Below, piece by piece: positions 34,394 to 44,611 of a DNA stretch of 64,000 bases (position 1 is the first letter of the stretch; each line of letters starts with the position of its first letter). The notes beneath the pieces were generated by a model, which was not told the DNA's origin, did not search any database, and saw only the letters and a list, made by a program, of their open reading frames with translations. This stretch comes from Aquarana catesbeiana (Eukaryota > Chordata > Amphibia > Anura > Ranidae). Location of the stretch: contig NC_133327.1 in the NCBI RefSeq assembly GCF_042186555.1, positions 331,832,495 through 331,896,494 on the forward strand, read 5' to 3'. A program made the position numbers and the translations under genes.

Positions 34394-35240
34394 TTAGGTG
34401 TTGCTGTAGCCACAACACTGTAAGCCCTCACAGGGCCCTGCTGTGAAATATTAGATCAAGAATTGTAATTACATGCCCCTGTTGAACAGGAGCTGAAAAA
34501 TTAGGCCTTAGGCACTGGTGCTGGTGCCACAACACTGCAACCCCTCACAGACACTCTAGTTGGAACGCAGGAACGAGCCCTGCTGCAAAGTATTGCTTCA
34601 AAAATTGTAATTACACGCCCCTGTTAGACAGGGGCAGAAAAATTGGGCCTTAGGCACTGGTGCTGGTGCCACAACACTGCAACCCCTCACAGACACTCTA
34701 GTTGGAACGCAGGAACGAGCCCTGCTGCAAAGTATTGCATCAAAAATTGTAATTACACGCCCCTGTTAGACAGGGGCAGAAAAATTGGGCCTTAGGCACT
34801 GGTGCTGGTGCCACAACACTGCAACCCCTCACAGAAACTCTAGTTGGAACGCAGGAACGAGCCCTGCTGCAAAGTATTGCATCAAAAATTGTAATTACAC
34901 GCCCCTGTTAGACAGGGGCAGAAAAATTGGGCCTTAGGCACTGGTGCTGGTGCCACAACACTGCAACCCCTCACAGACACTCTAGTTGGAACGCAGGAAC
35001 GAGCCCTGCTGCAAAGTATTGCATCAAAAATTGTAATTACACGCCCCTGTTAGACAGGGGCAGAAAAATTGGGCCTTAGGCACTAGTGCTGGTGCCACAA
35101 CACTGCAACCCCTCACAGACACTCTAGTTGGAATGCAGGAACGAGCCCTGCTGCAAAGTATTACATCAAAAATTGTAATTACACGCCCCTGTTAAACAGG
35201 GGCTGAAAAATTGTGCCTTAGGCACTGGTGGTGGTGCCCA
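34394..35240. repeat. 142-bp tandem array with palindromic stem, hAT left arm
   Basis: The unit starting TTAGGCACTGGTGCTGGTGC begins at 34508, 34650, 34792, 34934, 35076 and 35218, exactly 142 bp apart, after a shorter first unit at 34394. Each unit holds GCCCCTGTTAGACAGGGGC, an 8-bp stem with a 3-base loop. The array ends about 130 bp downstream of the transposase stop. Confidence 0.95.
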
Positions 35241-35364
35241 GAACCAAAAATGTTCTTACAAGCTATCAGCGTGATGATTGAGGAGGAAGAGGATAATTAC
35301 TCAGGGATAGTCACTCAGCATCAGCATAGGCAGTCTTTGAAGGGATCTGAGATTTCAAAAAAAA

Positions 35365-38300
35365 TTATTCGGTTACATCAGCATCAGGTGCTTGGTAGCT
35401 GGTGGTGATCCAAGACTCATTCATTTTTATGAAGGTCAGCCGATCGACCGAGTCGGTGGACAGACGCACCCTGTGATCGGTTACCACGCCTCCAGCAGCA
35501 CTGAATGTGCGTTCCGAAAGAACGCTGGATGCAGGACAGGCCAGTAGCTCAATTGCATACTGTGCAAGCTCTGGCCAGTGATCCATCCTCAAGACCCAGT
35601 AACCCAGAGGATTTTCGGTGGGAAAGGTGTCCAAGTCTGATCTTGCCCCTAGGTATTCCTGCACCATGTAAAACAGACGCTGGCGATGGTTGCTGGAACC
35701 GATCATACCTTGGGGCTGCGGACCAAAAAATTGTCTGAACGCATCGGTCAGACGGCCACCTTCTCCACCGCTCCTTCTTTGACTGACCGAAGCCTCAGCA
35801 ACACGTTGTCCAGAAACAGGAGTTTGTAACCTCCCAGTCTCTGGGAACGCGTTGCACAGACCTTTCTGCAAGGCCTCCCGAAGATGTTTCATCCTCTGCT
35901 CCCTCTGCGATGGCAAGATAAGGTCCGCAACCTTACCCTTGTAACGTGGATCAAGGAGGGTTGCCAGCCAGTATTGGTCCTTCTCCTTGATACCACGAAT
36001 ACGAGGATCCTTACGCAGGCTTTACAGGATCAGGGAGGCCATGCAGCGTAGGTTTGCTGAGGCATTCGGTCCGGAGTCCTCTGGGTCACTAAGAACGACA
36101 TGGTCCGCAGCCACCTCCTCCCAGCCACGTACAAGTCCATGTGTTTCTTGGGACTGATCCCTTAAAGACTGCTGCTGATGCTGAGTGCCAGGCTCCACCT
36201 CCATACTGACACAATCTTCCTCCTCCTCCTCTTCCTCCTCGTCCTCTTCCTGTGTGATCGGCGGGCACGCAGGAACACTGTCTGGATAAAGGGGGCCTTG
36301 AGAGCTAAGGAAGTCCTCCTCTTCCTGCCTCTGTTCTGCCTCAAGTGCCCTGTCCATTATTCCACGCAGCGTGTGCTCCAACAGGTGGACAAGGGGGACA
36401 GTGTCACTGATGCATGCACTGTCACTGCTCACCATCCTCGTGGCCTCCTCGAATGGTGACAGGACAGTGCATGCATCCCTGATCATGGCCCACTGGCGTG
36501 GGGAAAAAAAACCAAGCTCCCCTGACCCTGTCCTGGTGCCATAGTCGCACAGGTACTCATTGATGGCCCTCTGCTGCGTGTGCAGCCGCTGCAGCATGGC
36601 CAACGTTGAGTTCCACCTGGTGGGCATGTCACAGATTAGGCGGTTCTTGGGCAGGTTAAACTCCTTTTGGAGGTCCGTCAGCCGAGCACTGGCATTATAT
36701 GACCGGCGGAAATGCACACAGACTTTCCTGGCCTGCCTCAGGACATCCTGTAAGCCCGGGTACCTGCCCAAGAACCGCTGCACCACCAAGTTAAGGACGT
36801 GAGCCAAACAGGGCACATGGGTCATTTGTCCCTGTCGGAGGGCAGAGAGGAGGTTGGTGCCATTGTCGCAAACCACCATTCCTGCCTTAAGTTGGCGTGG
36901 CGTCAACCACCTCTGAACCTGCCCCTGCAGAGCTGACAAAACCTCTGCCCCAGTGTGGCTCCTGTCCCCCAAGCACACCAGCTCAAGCACCGCATGGCAT
37001 CTTTTGGCCTGCGTACTTGCGTAGCCCCTTGAACGCCTACGGAGCACCGCTGGTTCCGAGGAAGAGGCCATGGAGGAAGAAGAAGAGGAGGGGGTGGAGG
37101 AGAGAGGTGTGTCACAATCAGCATTTTGGAGGGGTGGTGGCGGAACAACCTCCAACACTACTGCACCTTGTCCTGCATCCTTCCCAGCTGCCAGCAGAGT
37201 CACCCAATGCGCTGTGAAACTTAGGTAACGTCCCTGTCCATGCCTGCTGGACCATGAGTCAGCGGTAATATGCACCTTACCGCTGACCGCCCTGTCCAGC
37301 GAGGCATGGACATTGCCTTCCACATGCCGGTAGAGAGCCGGAATCGCCTTCCGTGAGAAAAAGTGGCGTTTGGGTACCTGCCACTGAGGAACCGCACATT
37401 CCACAAACTCACGGAAGGGGGCAGAGTCTACCAACTGAAAAGGCAGCAGTTGAAGTGCTAGCAATTTTGCCAAGCTAGCATTCAACCGCTGGGCATGTGG
37501 ATGGCTGGGAGCAAACTTCTTTCGGCGGTGCAGCAGCTGGGGCAGGGAAATTTGCCTGGTACAATCTGACGTCGGTGTACCAAAAGCAGATTGCCCACAA
37601 GTACTTGGCTGTGACACACCTAATTCTACACCTTCATTCCTCTCACTGCAGGTCTCAGAGAGGACTGAAGGTCTAGTGGGGTTGGAAATCTCAGCTGATG
37701 AGGAGCAAGGAGAGATCCTCTTTGTTCTTTGGTGTGGGTCTTTTAGATACGCTTGCCAACGAACTGCATGGCAGGTCAACATATGTCTGGTCAAGCATGT
37801 GGTACCCAAGCGGGAGATGTTTTGGCCACGCGAGATACGCTTGAGACATATGTTGCAAATAGCAGCGGTGCGATCTGATGCACTCGTCTCAAAAAAGGCC
37901 CACACCAAAGAACTTTTTGAATAACGCGCAGAGACTGCAGCGCCCTGCACATGTGGAGCTTTGGGGTGTGATGCAGTCAATGTGCTGCCCTTAGGCTGGC
38001 CCCTGGAGGGCATCCTGCCTCGTTGGTGATGTGCCGCCGCCTCCTCCTCCTCCTCCTCCTCCTCCTCCTCCTCTCTCCTATCAGGCACCCACGTTGAGTC
38101 AGTGACCTCATCATCCCCTCCCTCCTCATCACTGGAGCAAACCTGGCAGTATGCTGCAGCAGGGGGAGCATGACTGCCAGATTGCTGTCCTTCTTGGGCA
38201 CCCCCTCTGTCCGTGCTCATGTTACTGCCTTCATCGAGCTCAGTATCGTCATCAGAGCCTTCCAAACGCTGGGCATCCTCCTGGAGCATGTACCCAACAC

Positions 38301-38649
38301 TGTGGTCAAACAGTTCGAGGGAATCCTCATGAGGACATGGTGGAGCTAGGGAAGGAGTCACTGATGACATTGAGCTGAGGGAAGAGGCCGCTGCTTTGCC
38401 AGACAAAGCACCCTGGGCATGGGTGAGAGAGGATGAGGAGGATGAGGACGGCTTGGTCATCCACTCGACCAAGTCTTCCGCATGTTGCGGCTCAACACGG
38501 CCAGCTGCCGAACAAAAGGCCAAGCGTGTCCCATGGCCATGTGCTGATGAGGATGCACCGTCTCCACGACCAGCACTAGACACAGAGCCTGCTTGCCCTC
38601 TCTTATTGGCTTGTGACTGTCTGCCTCTCCTTCTTGGCCTTCCAGACAT
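35365..38649 (-). pseudogene. hAT (Ac-type) transposase with BED finger, one in-frame stop
   Basis: The frame runs from MSGRPRRRGRQSQ (38649) to a stop at 35365, about 1,090 codons, interrupted only by TAA at 36024-36022. Residues (from 38649): a low-complexity acidic N-terminus with a poly-Glu run (~195-205); a BED zinc finger at ~244-299 (CNIC ... RHMLTCH); the RNase H-like core with ITADSWSS (first Asp, ~464), VVCDNGTNL (second Asp, ~595), CLAHVLNLVV and DMPTRWNSTL; after the stop, the hATC dimerisation region with SSVLSERTFSA, whose Glu (~1046) completes the DDE triad. It would excise and reinsert elements with TAGGGATG ends. It is longer than Ac transposase (~800 aa) because of acidic inserts. 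A Met at 38688 is possible, but 38649 is preferred because it lies 60 nt below a TATA-like box. The single stop suggests very recent loss, or a readthrough product. Confidence 0.9.
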
Positions 38650-38690
38650 ACTAATGGCCTGTAGCTGCACTAAGCTGGGATAGAACACCT

Positions 38691-40260
38691 GTAATTTTCT
38701 TCAAGTAGCTTTATATACTGTAACCAGACAAGCCTGCCTGTCAGTAGGAAGATAACAGGAACGGATCTAGCTGAACACTGTGAGCAGGACGCACTGTACT
38801 AAATGTAAATAGTCTAGCTGCCTGACCGTGGTACTAATAGGATCAAATAGAACACCTGTAATTTTCTTCAGGTAGCTTTATATACTGTAACCAGACAAGC
38901 CTGCCTGTCAGTAGGAAGATAACAGGAACGGATCTAGCTGTACACTGTGAGCAGGACGCACTGTACTAAATGTAAATAGTCTAGCTGCCTGACCGTGGTA
39001 CTAATAGGATCAAATAGAACACCTGTAATTTTCTTCAGGTAGCTTCATATACTGTAACCAGACAAGCCTGCCTGTCAGTAGGAAGATAACAGGAACGGAT
39101 CTAGCTGAACACTGTGAGCAGGACGCACTGTACTAAATGTAAATAGTCTAGCTGCCTGACCGTGGTACTAATAGGATCAAATAGAACACCTGTAATTTTC
39201 TTCAGGTAGCTTTATATACTGTAACCAGACAAGCCTGCCTGTCAGTAGGAAGATAACAGGAACGAATCTAGCTGAACACTGTGAGCAGGACGCACTGTAC
39301 TAAATGTAAATAGTCTAGCTGCCTGACCGTGGAACTAATAGGATCAAATAGAACACCTGTAATTTTCTTCAGGTAGCTTTATATACTGTAACCAGACAAG
39401 CCTGCCTGTCAGTAGGAAGATAACAGGAACGGATCTAGCTGTACACTGTGAGCAGGACGCACTGTACTAAATGTAAATAGTCTAGCTGCCTGACCGTGGT
39501 ACTAATAGGATCAAATAGAACACCTGTAATTTTCTTCAGGTAGCTTTATATACTGTAACCAGACAAGCCTGCCTGTCAGTAGGAAGATAACAGGAACGGA
39601 TCTAGCTGAACACTGTGAGCAGGACGCACTGTACTAAATGTAAATAGTCTAGCTGCCTGACCGTGGTACTAATAGGATCAAATAGAACACCTGTAATTTT
39701 CTTCAGGTAGCTTTATATACTGTAACCAGACAAGCCTGCCTGTCAGTAGGAAGATAACAGGAACGTATCTAGCTGAACACTGTGAGCAGGACGCACTGTA
39801 CTAAATGTAAATAGTCTAGCTGCCTGACCATGGTACTAATAGGATCAAATAGAACACCTGTAATTTTCTTCAGGTAGCTTTATATACTGTAACCAGACAA
39901 GCCTGCCTGTCAGTAGGAAGATAACAGGAACGGATCTAGCTGTACACTGTGAGCAGGACGCACTGTACTAAATGTAAATAGTCTAGCTGCCTGACCGTGG
40001 TACTAATAGGATCAAATAGAACACCTGTAATTTTCTTCAGGTAGCTTTATATACTGTAACCAGACAAGCCTGCCTGTCAGTAGGAAGATAACAGGAACGG
40101 ATCTAGCTGAACACTGTGAGCAGGACGCACTGTACTAAATGTAAATAGTCTAGCTGCCTGACCGTGGTACTAATAGGATCAAATAGAACACCTGTAATTT
40201 TCTTCAGGTAGCTTTATATACTGTAACCAGACAAGCCTGCCTGTCAGTAGGAATTTAACA
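38691..40260 (-). repeat. 167-bp promoter-like tandem array upstream of hAT transposase
   Basis: The unit starting GTAATTTTCTTCAGGTAGCT begins at 38691, 38858, 39025, 39192, 39359, 39526, 39693, 39860, 40027 and 40194 (partial), exactly 167 bp apart. The first monomer overlaps the transposase promoter and 5' leader, so every monomer duplicates that promoter in the transposase direction. Monomers 2, 5 and 8 share TGTACACTG where the others have TGAACACTG. Monomers 1, 4 and 7 carry changes in the ACGGATCTAG block or nearby, giving a period of three monomers (501 bp). Confidence 0.9.
38709..38717 (-). promoter_or_regulatory. TATA-like box of the hAT transposase
   Basis: Minus strand TATATAAAG lies 60-68 nt upstream of the chosen start codon, placing a transcription start about 30 nt downstream near 38682 and a very short leader. 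The same TATATAAAG recurs in nearly every 167-bp monomer further upstream (one monomer, at about 39050, has TATATGAAG). Confidence 0.55.
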
Positions 40261-40540
40261 GGAACGGATCTAGCTGAACACTGTGAGCAGGACGCACTGC
40301 ACTAAATGTAAATAGTCTAGAAGATAACAGGAACGGATCTAGCTGAACACTGTGAGCAGGACGCACTGCACTAAATGTAAATAGTCTAGAAGATAACAGG
40401 AACGGATCTAGCTGAACACTGTGAGCAGGACGCACTGCACTAAATGTAAATAGCAGGAACGGATCTAGCTGAACACTGTGAGCAGGACGCACTGCATTAA
40501 ATGTAAATAGTCTAGATAGAAGATAACAGGAACGGATCTA
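40250..40540. repeat. ~69-bp short-unit array, hAT right arm
   Basis: A cut-down version of the 167-bp monomer (AACAGGAACGGATCTAGCTG to AAATGTAAATAGTCTAGAAG) repeats about four times, with a slightly shorter copy at 40450-40510. It derives from the same sequence by internal deletion, followed by its own amplification. Confidence 0.85.
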
Positions 40541-41038
40541 GCTAAACTGAATACAGTGTATATATATATATGCAACACCTGGGATGCATATATATACACA
40601 ATACACTGTAAGTGCAGCTAACTGACTGACTGTTCTGCCTAATCTATCTAACTCAAATCAAATGACACTGTCTCTCTCTCTCTCTATCTCTCAGCACACC
40701 GGAACACACACTACACAGGGCCGCCGTGCAGGCGGCCTTATATAGTGTGGGGTGTGTACTAAATCCCCTGAGCCATAATTGGCCAAAGCCACCCTGGCTT
40801 TGGCCAATTACAGCTCTCTCTACTGACAGCGCTGTGATTGGCCAAGCATGCGGGTCATAGTGCATGCTTGGCCAATCATCAGCCAGCAATGCACTGCGAT
40901 GCCGCAGTGAATTATGGGCCGTGACGCGCCACACGAATTTAGCGCGAATGGCCCATAACGTTCGCAATTCGGCGAACGATCGAACAGCCGATGTTCGAGT
41001 CGAACATGGGTTCGACTCGAACACGAAGCTCATCCCTA
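40541..41038. other. hAT right subterminal region
   Basis: Includes a (TA)n run at 40560-40570, an inverted pair TGCATATATATACA about a short loop, (TC)n at 40671-40692, an inverted repeat GGCCAAAGCC...GGCTTTGGCC at about 40780-40808, and paired GGCCAAGCATGC/GCATGCTTGGCC at 40837-40872. The region then becomes rich in TTCGAGTCGAAC palindromes up to the terminus. Such subterminal motifs are the usual transposase binding region in hAT elements. Confidence 0.6.
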
Positions 41039-42140
41039 GTGACTAACAAGGTGACCCATATAGAACATAAAATGGGGGAATACGCTACAACAATAAACAA
41101 CTTGGTAGATGCTAATGAAGCCAAAGATGAATATTTAGAGGGGATCAAGGCCAAAATGGCGGACATTGAGGACAGATCCAGAAGAAATAACCTGAAGATC
41201 AGAGGGGTCCCAGAAACCGTTAAACAACAAGATTTGAGGGACTATGCCACCCAGCTATTCACAGCCATTTTACCAGAACTATCGACATTAGATCTTATGG
41301 TGGACAGAATCCACAGGTTACCTAAACCCGCCTACCTAGGTGAAGACATACTGCGGGACATGATCCTGCGCCTTCACTTCTATCACACCAAGGAAAGAAT
41401 AATGGCGGCTGCAAGGCAGAAGGAAGCGATTCCATCGCCATATTCAAACCTGCAATTCTACGCAGACTTATCACAATACACGCTACAAAAAAGGAGAAAT
41501 ATGACAACCCTAACCAAAGCACTCAGAAACCACAAGATTGGATACAAATGGGGCTTTCCAACCAAACTGATCGTAACAAAAGAAGGCAAGGAGTATGTGA
41601 TGGACTCCCTAGCTAAAGGCATGGCACTACTCAGCTCTTGGGGGATAATTTCAGACAACCAGTCACCCCCTAGATCAAGAAGCCCCAACACAAGCCCGGG
41701 TCCAGAATGGCGCACGGTTGACTGCAGGAATGCCCGCACTCACCACTGATACCAGCATGGGCAATTCACACCACCAACGACCCGCGTTGGAGTACACACT
41801 ACCGTTCCGTTAAGTTTATTTAAACTTACTACCCACAAGTTATTACCTGAGTGACTGAAAGTCACACTTTAACGTACTTGCTAGTTGGCACACAGCCACA
41901 AATGTTGAACCTCGGTTCCTACAAGTTTTTTTTTTCCTTTTTTCCTTTTTTTTTCTTCTCTTCTCACGCCGACAGTCAAGACCATTGCTTCACACCTGGG
42001 AGGATGTTGCACCAATCAAGAAAAGTCATCTCCAGGAAGTCTCAACGTCCAGCAAGAAATCAACCTCCAGGTCAGGCACCCAGACGAAGTAAGCGACACA
42101 TATATTATAAGTCAACCACATCACCACATAAACTGATTAC

Positions 42141-43897
42141 ATGGCAGTGAATTTCCTGACCATTAATGCAAAGGGACTTAATCACCCGGCCAAGCGAAAG
42201 TCCTTATGGAAGGAAGCGATACAAAAAAATAGCGACATCCTATGCACACAAGAACCCCACTTTCACATTGACTTACCACCTAAATGCTCCAATCCGAGAT
42301 TCCCCCATATTTTCTGCGCAAATGCAAAAGCTAAAACGAAAGGGGTGATGATCGCAATTAAGGATACAATCACATTTCTCCTGCATAAGATCTTATTGGA
42401 CCCACATGGCCGCTACATAGTTATGGTGTGTGTCATTAACTCTGAAACTTTCACTTTGGCAAACATTTACGCCCCAAATGCAGGACAATCCAAATTCCTG
42501 CACTCAGTCCTCAAGAAAATTGATCAGATACGCGAAGGAGCAACAGTGATATGCGGAGACTTCAACATGGTGCCTGACTCTGCTCTGGACTCAACATCCA
42601 ACCCTAAAAGATCTCCACCAACCCTACAACCTATACTTTGCAAGTATTCACTATATGATGCATGGAGATGCCTCAACGCTAATAAAAGAGACTACTCTTT
42701 TTTTTCCCACTGTCATAAATCTTACAGTAGAATAGACCTATTTCTGGTTGATAAACGGTTGCTGTTTAAATGTAAAACTGCTAAAATACACAGTATAACT
42801 TGGTCGGATCATGCCCCAGTGGAACTACAAGTGGGGAAACCTTCTACGATTAAAAACACTTACATATGGAGAGCCAACCCCAGGCTGTTCCAGCATGGCC
42901 CGACCAAGCTGTACATAGAACAGCAGATGAAGAAGTATTTCTCACTCAATAAGGGGTCGGTTTCAGACCCATTCACCCTGTGGAATACCCACAAGGCATT
43001 TGTAAGGGGGGTGTTGATGCAGCAAGAGGCAAGGTCCAGGAGGATGAGGCAACAGCAGACAACGAGAATCATAAACCAAATTGAAATTTTGGAGAGGCAA
43101 AATATGACACTTACTTCTCAAAAACTGATAGATCAACTTAATATGCTCCGTACAGAGCTGAGGCTAATTCTACTGGAAGACTTTGAAAAGGCCTCCAGGA
43201 AGTTAAAACTGACATACTATACTAGCGGTAATAGAGCAGGGAAATTACTTGCCAATCAATTAAAAGGCCACAGACATAAAACACACATACCATATATCAC
43301 GCATCCAAAAACACAAATCAAACACCAACATCCACAAGAAATAGCCGATGCCTTTAGCCACTATTACGGCTCCTTATATAATCTTAAAAATGACTCCACT
43401 ATACCGCAACCCAATATAGAAAATATAGAAACATTCCTACAAACTATACATTTACCTAAACTAACCGCAGAACACCTTCATACACTGAACTCCCCCATAA
43501 CAGAATCAGAAGTCAGTATTACCATACAGTCACTGCCTATAAACAAATCCCCCGGACCTGATGGCTTCTCAGGGGAATATTATAAGGCCTTTCATAATAT
43601 ACTAACCCCACATATGACAGAAATGTTCGGTGCTGCTGTTGCCTCCTCGTCATTCCCTCCAGAGATGTTGAAAGCAACCATAATAGCACTACCTAAACCA
43701 GTGAAAGCTCCGGATTCCCCACAGAATTTTAGACCTATATCCCTATTAAATACGGATATTAAGACTTACGCAAAATTACTAGCGAACAGGTTAATGCACA
43801 TTCTTCCTGAAATTATTCACATAGATCAATCAGGGTTCACTAAGGGAAGGCAAACTTCAGATGCCACAAGAAGACTGATCAACGTAATCCACATTGC
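42141..43897 (+). pseudogene. L1 ORF2 (endonuclease and N-terminal RT), 3'-truncated
   Basis: Open without a stop for about 585 codons. The apurinic-type endonuclease comes first: LTINAKGLNHPAKR, CTQEPHF (Glu of the active site), ANIYAPN, VICGDFNMVPD, and WSDHAPVELQ with the final His. A linker follows, then the RT start NKSPGPDGFSGEYYK, NFRPISLLNTDIKTYAKLLA, and HIDQSGFTKGRQTSDATRR near the end. The catalytic FADD/YADD and all later parts are missing because the element ends at 43897; translation would stop at 43905-43907 in the duplicated target. A 5' T-rich spacer (41925-41955) separates it from ORF1. The domain order identifies the L1 clade. Confidence 0.9.
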
Positions 43898-43913
43898 GGA
43901 AGTTTGAATCTGG

Positions 43914-44171
43914 TTTTACGATCTACAAATTCACAGACATCACAAGACCCACAAGGGAAGGTGCCCCAATTGGTTTGGGTAGTTGGTGCCAATGTAGTTT
44001 CAAAATGACTGTGAACTAGGCGGTCCTTAAGGGAAGGAGCTCATCTAAATGTTATTTTGGGAAGGTTCTTAATGTATTTTTTTGCAATTGAATCTGCTGA
44101 CAAGAGTGGCCAGTATTTAGTCAGTATTTGTCTAATCTCCTTGTGTTGGCTTGAGTAACGGGTGATGACTC
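43914..44171 (-). pseudogene. PLE-1 linker between RT and endonuclease
   Basis: The minus-strand frame contains PLKDRLVHSHFE then PCGSCDVCEFV, a CxxCxxC-type cluster normally found between the RT and GIY-YIG domains of Penelope-like elements. It sits between the Harbinger MITE on one side and the L1-a target duplication on the other, joining the RT part (44612-46208) to the endonuclease (32360-32735). Confidence 0.7.
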
Positions 44172-44174
44172 TTA

Positions 44175-44608
44175 TGCCCTGTACACACGGTCGGACATTG
44201 ATCGGACATTCCGACAACAAAATCCTAGGATTTTTTCCGACGGATGTTGGCTCAAACTTGTCTTGCATACACACGGTCACACAAAGTTGTTGGAAAATCC
44301 GATCATTCTGAATGCGGTGACGTAAAACACCTACGTCGGGACTATAAATGGGGCAGTAGCCAATAGCTTTCATCTCTTTATTTATTCTGAGCATGCGTGG
44401 CACTTTGTGCGTCGGATTTGTGTACACACGATCGGAAATTCCGATAACGGATTTTGTTGTCGGAAAATTTTATAGCCTGCTCTCAAGCTTTGTGTATCGG
44501 AAAATCTGATGGAAAATGTGTGATGGAGCCTACACACGGTCGGAATTTCCGACAACAAGGTCCTATCACACATTTTCCGTCGGAAAATCCGACCGTGTGT
44601 ACGGGGCA
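44175..44608. mobile_element. PIF/Harbinger-type MITE, copy 2
   Basis: Ends TGCCCTGTACACACGGTCGG and inverse TGCCCCGTACACACGGTCGG, with an exact TTA duplication at 44172-44174 and 44609-44611. The 434-bp interior is an inverted mosaic of TTTTCCGAC/GTCGGAAA motifs, closely similar to 9842-10256 but in the opposite orientation. It interrupts the Penelope frame. Confidence 0.9.
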
Positions 44609-44611
44609 TTA

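Larger units (their letters stand above)
33347..41038 (-). mobile_element. Ac-type hAT DNA transposon, 7.7 kb, near-intact
   Basis: The terminal inverted repeats are TAGGGATGAGC and its inverse GCTCATCCCTA, close to the Activator end (C/TAGGGATGAAA). Perfect 8-bp target duplications GTGACTAA lie at 33339-33346 and 41039-41046. It contains, left to right, a subterminal region, a 142-bp tandem array, a transposase on the minus strand, a 167-bp tandem array, a 69-bp tandem array, and the right subterminal region rich in TTCG/CGAA. It is inserted in ORF1 of L1-a. Perfect duplications and a nearly open transposase mark it as the youngest large insertion here. A fragment of the same family lies at 21149-21985. 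Confidence 0.95.
32907..41749 (+). pseudogene. L1 ORF1 protein, interrupted by hAT insertion
   Basis: The first exon-like part is 32907-33346 (start MTRRKKEGNRPMRLTEFYSY) and the rest 41047-41749. The frame is identical on both sides of the hAT and crosses the 8-bp duplication in phase, so ORF1 of about 380 aa was intact when hit. The second part has a coiled-coil-like stretch, then RRNNLKIRGVPE, the signature of the RRM domain of L1 ORF1p, then a C-terminal domain with RIHRLPKP. The family is an RNA-binding chaperone that coats the L1 transcript. An upstream in-frame Met at 32820 exists; 32907 is preferred by resemblance to other frog L1 ORF1 starts. Confidence 0.8.
32752..43897 (+). mobile_element. 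3'-truncated L1 retrotransposon (L1-a), carrying a hAT
   Basis: Plus strand, flanked by a perfect 16-bp duplication GGAAGTTTGAATCTGG at 32736-32751 and 43898-43913. It starts with an L1-type 5' UTR (AGGGGCGGAGCTAGCCGGAG), encodes ORF1 (split by the hAT) and ORF2, and stops inside the RT domain with no poly(A) tail. Excluding the hAT it is about 3.4 kb. The loss of the 3' end with an intact 5' end is the reverse of the usual L1 truncation. Confidence 0.85.

Noticed and set aside
34394..40540. CRISPR-like array
   Set aside because: Units of 142 and 167 bp are contiguous with no unique spacers, lie in a eukaryotic transposon, and have no cas genes.
40991..41046. Start of ORF1 second part at the Met encoded at 40991
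   Set aside because: That codon lies in the hAT right end; the L1 sequence begins after the target duplication.
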